From contig NZ_JANQDH010000062.1 in assembly GCF_029891735.1 (NCBI RefSeq), positions 1 through 64,000 of the forward strand: a stretch of 64,000 bases of DNA, in the 5' to 3' direction. Source of the DNA: Chrysosporum bergii ANA360D. Lineage in GTDB: Bacteria > Cyanobacteriota > Cyanobacteriia > Cyanobacteriales > Nostocaceae. Below the pieces are notes generated by a model. It ran no database searches and had not been told where the DNA came from. It was given only the letters and a program-made list of their open reading frames with translations. Both the position numbers and the translations under genes were made by a program. Below are positions 63,146 through 64,000 of the stretch, piece by piece. Position 1 is the first letter of the stretch. Every line of letters starts with the position of its first letter.

Positions 63146-63394
63146 TTAGTAGTAATCAAGTTGTGCTTGTGGTTGAGTCATAATAAAGTTCGATGCATCA
63201 TACAGGTAACGGGCAGCTTCCTCCTCTAAACGATGAATAAGCATAGGCTCAATAACGTTACTATGTCGCAGCGCGGCTAAATACCCATCCAAATACATCC
63301 GCATATCGTCCGTGCGATAACCGCGATTCCATAACTCGACGAAGGCGTCAGTAATTCGTTGGTAATAGCGGATGGTTTGTGCGTCTTGGAGCAT
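63146..63394 (-). CDS. DUF6761-like small cyanobacterial protein
   Basis: An 82-aa helical protein (TIRYYQRITDAFVELWNRGY, RTDDMRMYLDGYLAALRHSN, VIEPMLIHRLEEEAARYLYD), highly conserved in cyanobacteria; I recall it as DUF6761 but am not certain of the number. Acidic tail with a C-terminal Tyr-Tyr. ATG at 63394. No known function. The spacer to the right (63395-63644) carries no recognised gene. Confidence 0.75.
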   Translation of the reverse strand: MLQDAQTIRYYQRITDAFVELWNRGYRTDDMRMYLDGYLAALRHSNVIEPMLIHRLEEEAARYLYDASNFIMTQPQAQLDYY

Positions 63395-63644
63395 AACTGC
63401 TATATTAATCTCTGTAGAATGAGAATTGTAAACGATTCACCTTGAAATGTGAAGTGTTACTTTCACCTTCTCGCTGCAACTACAGGACGAAATATCTACC
63501 GTAGGTTAGATTCTATCCCTGGTACAACGTAATTTGATCATATTGCATAAAAGTTGGAATATGATAGTTTGGTAGGCTATTTTTATGATTTTTTCGGTCG
63601 CCCGTCTAAATTTATCTCTCGGAAAATCGTCTAATATGCCTAAT

Positions 63645-63738
63645 TGACCGAAATATCAACGGCGAGCAGAGCTAATGGCTTCAGAGATGGGGGTTAGCCT
63701 TTGGCGATTTTAATCGCCTTCCCGATTCTTCAACTAAT
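63645..63738 (-). repeat. 94-bp dispersed repeat, copy E
   Basis: A full-length copy on the minus strand, with the left hairpin GGCGATTAAAATCGCC intact. It ends 18 nt before the terminal inverted repeat of the IS630-type element. Confidence 0.9.
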
Positions 63739-63756
63739 TCGCTTGGACTAATACAT

Positions 63757-63979
63757 TACAGCAATTTTCAGGTACTTGAACCACCAAATGCGGTAAACTG
63801 GGAAAGATGTAATTATTAGATGTGATGCCAGTATGGTATTCGGGTGATTTGCGTCATCGTGTGATTATAGCTTGGGAAGCAAAAGAAGGCTCTCAACGTC
63901 AGTTGGCTCAAAGATTTACTGAAGATGATGCCTTCGGTTGGTTCAACCACTGTGGTCTATTTACCTGAAAATTGCTGTA
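63757..63979 (+). mobile_element. IS630-type miniature element (non-autonomous)
   Basis: Perfect 18-bp terminal inverted repeats: TACAGCAATTTTCAGGTA (63757-63774) and its exact complement at 63962-63979, with TA at both outer ends as expected for IS630/Tc1 insertion. Between them is only a 48-codon frame (63823-63969) starting MPVWYSGDLRHRVIIAWEAK, then EGSQRQLAQRFTEDDAFGWF, the N-terminal HTH of an IS630-family transposase fused to the terminal sequence by an internal deletion. The catalytic DDE core is absent, so it can move only if a full transposase acts in trans. Confidence 0.8.
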
Positions 63980-64000
63980 AATAGGTCTTATTGACAATAT

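Noticed and set aside
1-64000. tRNA, rRNA, tmRNA or CRISPR arrays
   Set aside because: No T-loop (GGTTCGAATCC-like) sequences, tmRNA or rRNA motifs, or regularly spaced direct repeats were noticed. Reading by eye cannot exclude a degenerate one.

Overview
The window reads as a chromosome segment of a filamentous, probably heterocyst-forming (Nostocales-type) cyanobacterium. The evidence is many copies of the HIP1 palindrome GCGATCGC, cyanobacteria- or plastid-specific genes (ycf66, ndhS, a CCB-type cytochrome b6f assembly factor, a PIC1/TIC21-like DUF3611 protein, zeta-carotene desaturase, the glpX-type FBP/SBPase, DUF1825), a DevA-type ABC ATPase, a PrcA-like protease, and short CCAATGA heptamer repeats. 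No rRNA, tRNA, CRISPR array or intact prophage was seen. The genus assignment is inference.

Layout. 0.1-2.0 kb: a convergent pair, a three-Cys-motif partner protein (TcmP) and its DUF5131 partner. 2.5-5.2 kb: ycf66, ispD with a coupled 34-aa ORF, and a family 9 glycosyltransferase. 5.2-9.5 kb: a tnpB remnant, an orphan DevA-like ATPase and sbcC, with inverted copies of a 94-bp repeat on either side of sbcC. 9.6-13.3 kb: two secreted paralogues, one carrying three SLH domains, then a soluble GAF-type histidine kinase. 13.5-16.8 kb: a basic cyanobacterial protein, the CCB-type factor, DUF3611 and serS. 16.9-18.2 kb: an alpha/beta hydrolase whose upstream region is the 3' tail of a degraded group II intron. 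18.4-26.2 kb: ndhS, a HAS-barrel protein, a cation/proton antiporter, pgi, a toxin-antitoxin pair and two amino-acid ABC transporter genes. 26.2-28.9 kb: a sulfur module (TauE exporter, rhodanese, persulfide-dioxygenase-like MBL protein) divergent from an ArsR regulator with a palindromic operator. 28.9-39.1 kb: hemA, glpX, a DrrAB-like exporter operon, PrxQ/Bcp, cobQ-ferredoxin and SRPBCC-zds. 39.1-40.9 kb: gene-poor, with a small RHH gene, a tnpB remnant and another 94-bp repeat. 40.9-49.1 kb: a conserved cyanobacterial protein, sufA, another tnpB remnant, a TPR protein, a TIGR01777 epimerase, an FHA protein, a copper P-type ATPase, and a TM2 gene with a 59-aa membrane ORF. 49.8-62.9 kb: a CPBP protease, a family 4 UDG, the tyrS-pyrF operon, a class A PBP, DUF1825, tadA, plsC, a subtilase with a P domain, and bolA-grx. 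63-64 kb: a small cyanobacterial protein, another 94-bp repeat, and an IS630-type non-autonomous element with perfect terminal inverted repeats.

Most genes are core housekeeping, photosynthesis and cofactor genes in short operons separated by well-formed bidirectional terminators. The unusual content is between genes: two families of structured dispersed repeats (a 94-bp family with 5 copies, and a hairpin-bearing family with 4 copies whose stems covary), three tnpB fossils that each keep a different part of the gene, a group II intron tail, an IS630 miniature element, and several small ORFs of 34-59 aa that look translated. No clear new multi-gene system was found. The best candidates for follow-up are the TcmP/DUF5131 pair, the 94-bp structured repeat family, and the tandem paralogues that share an unnamed C-terminal domain.
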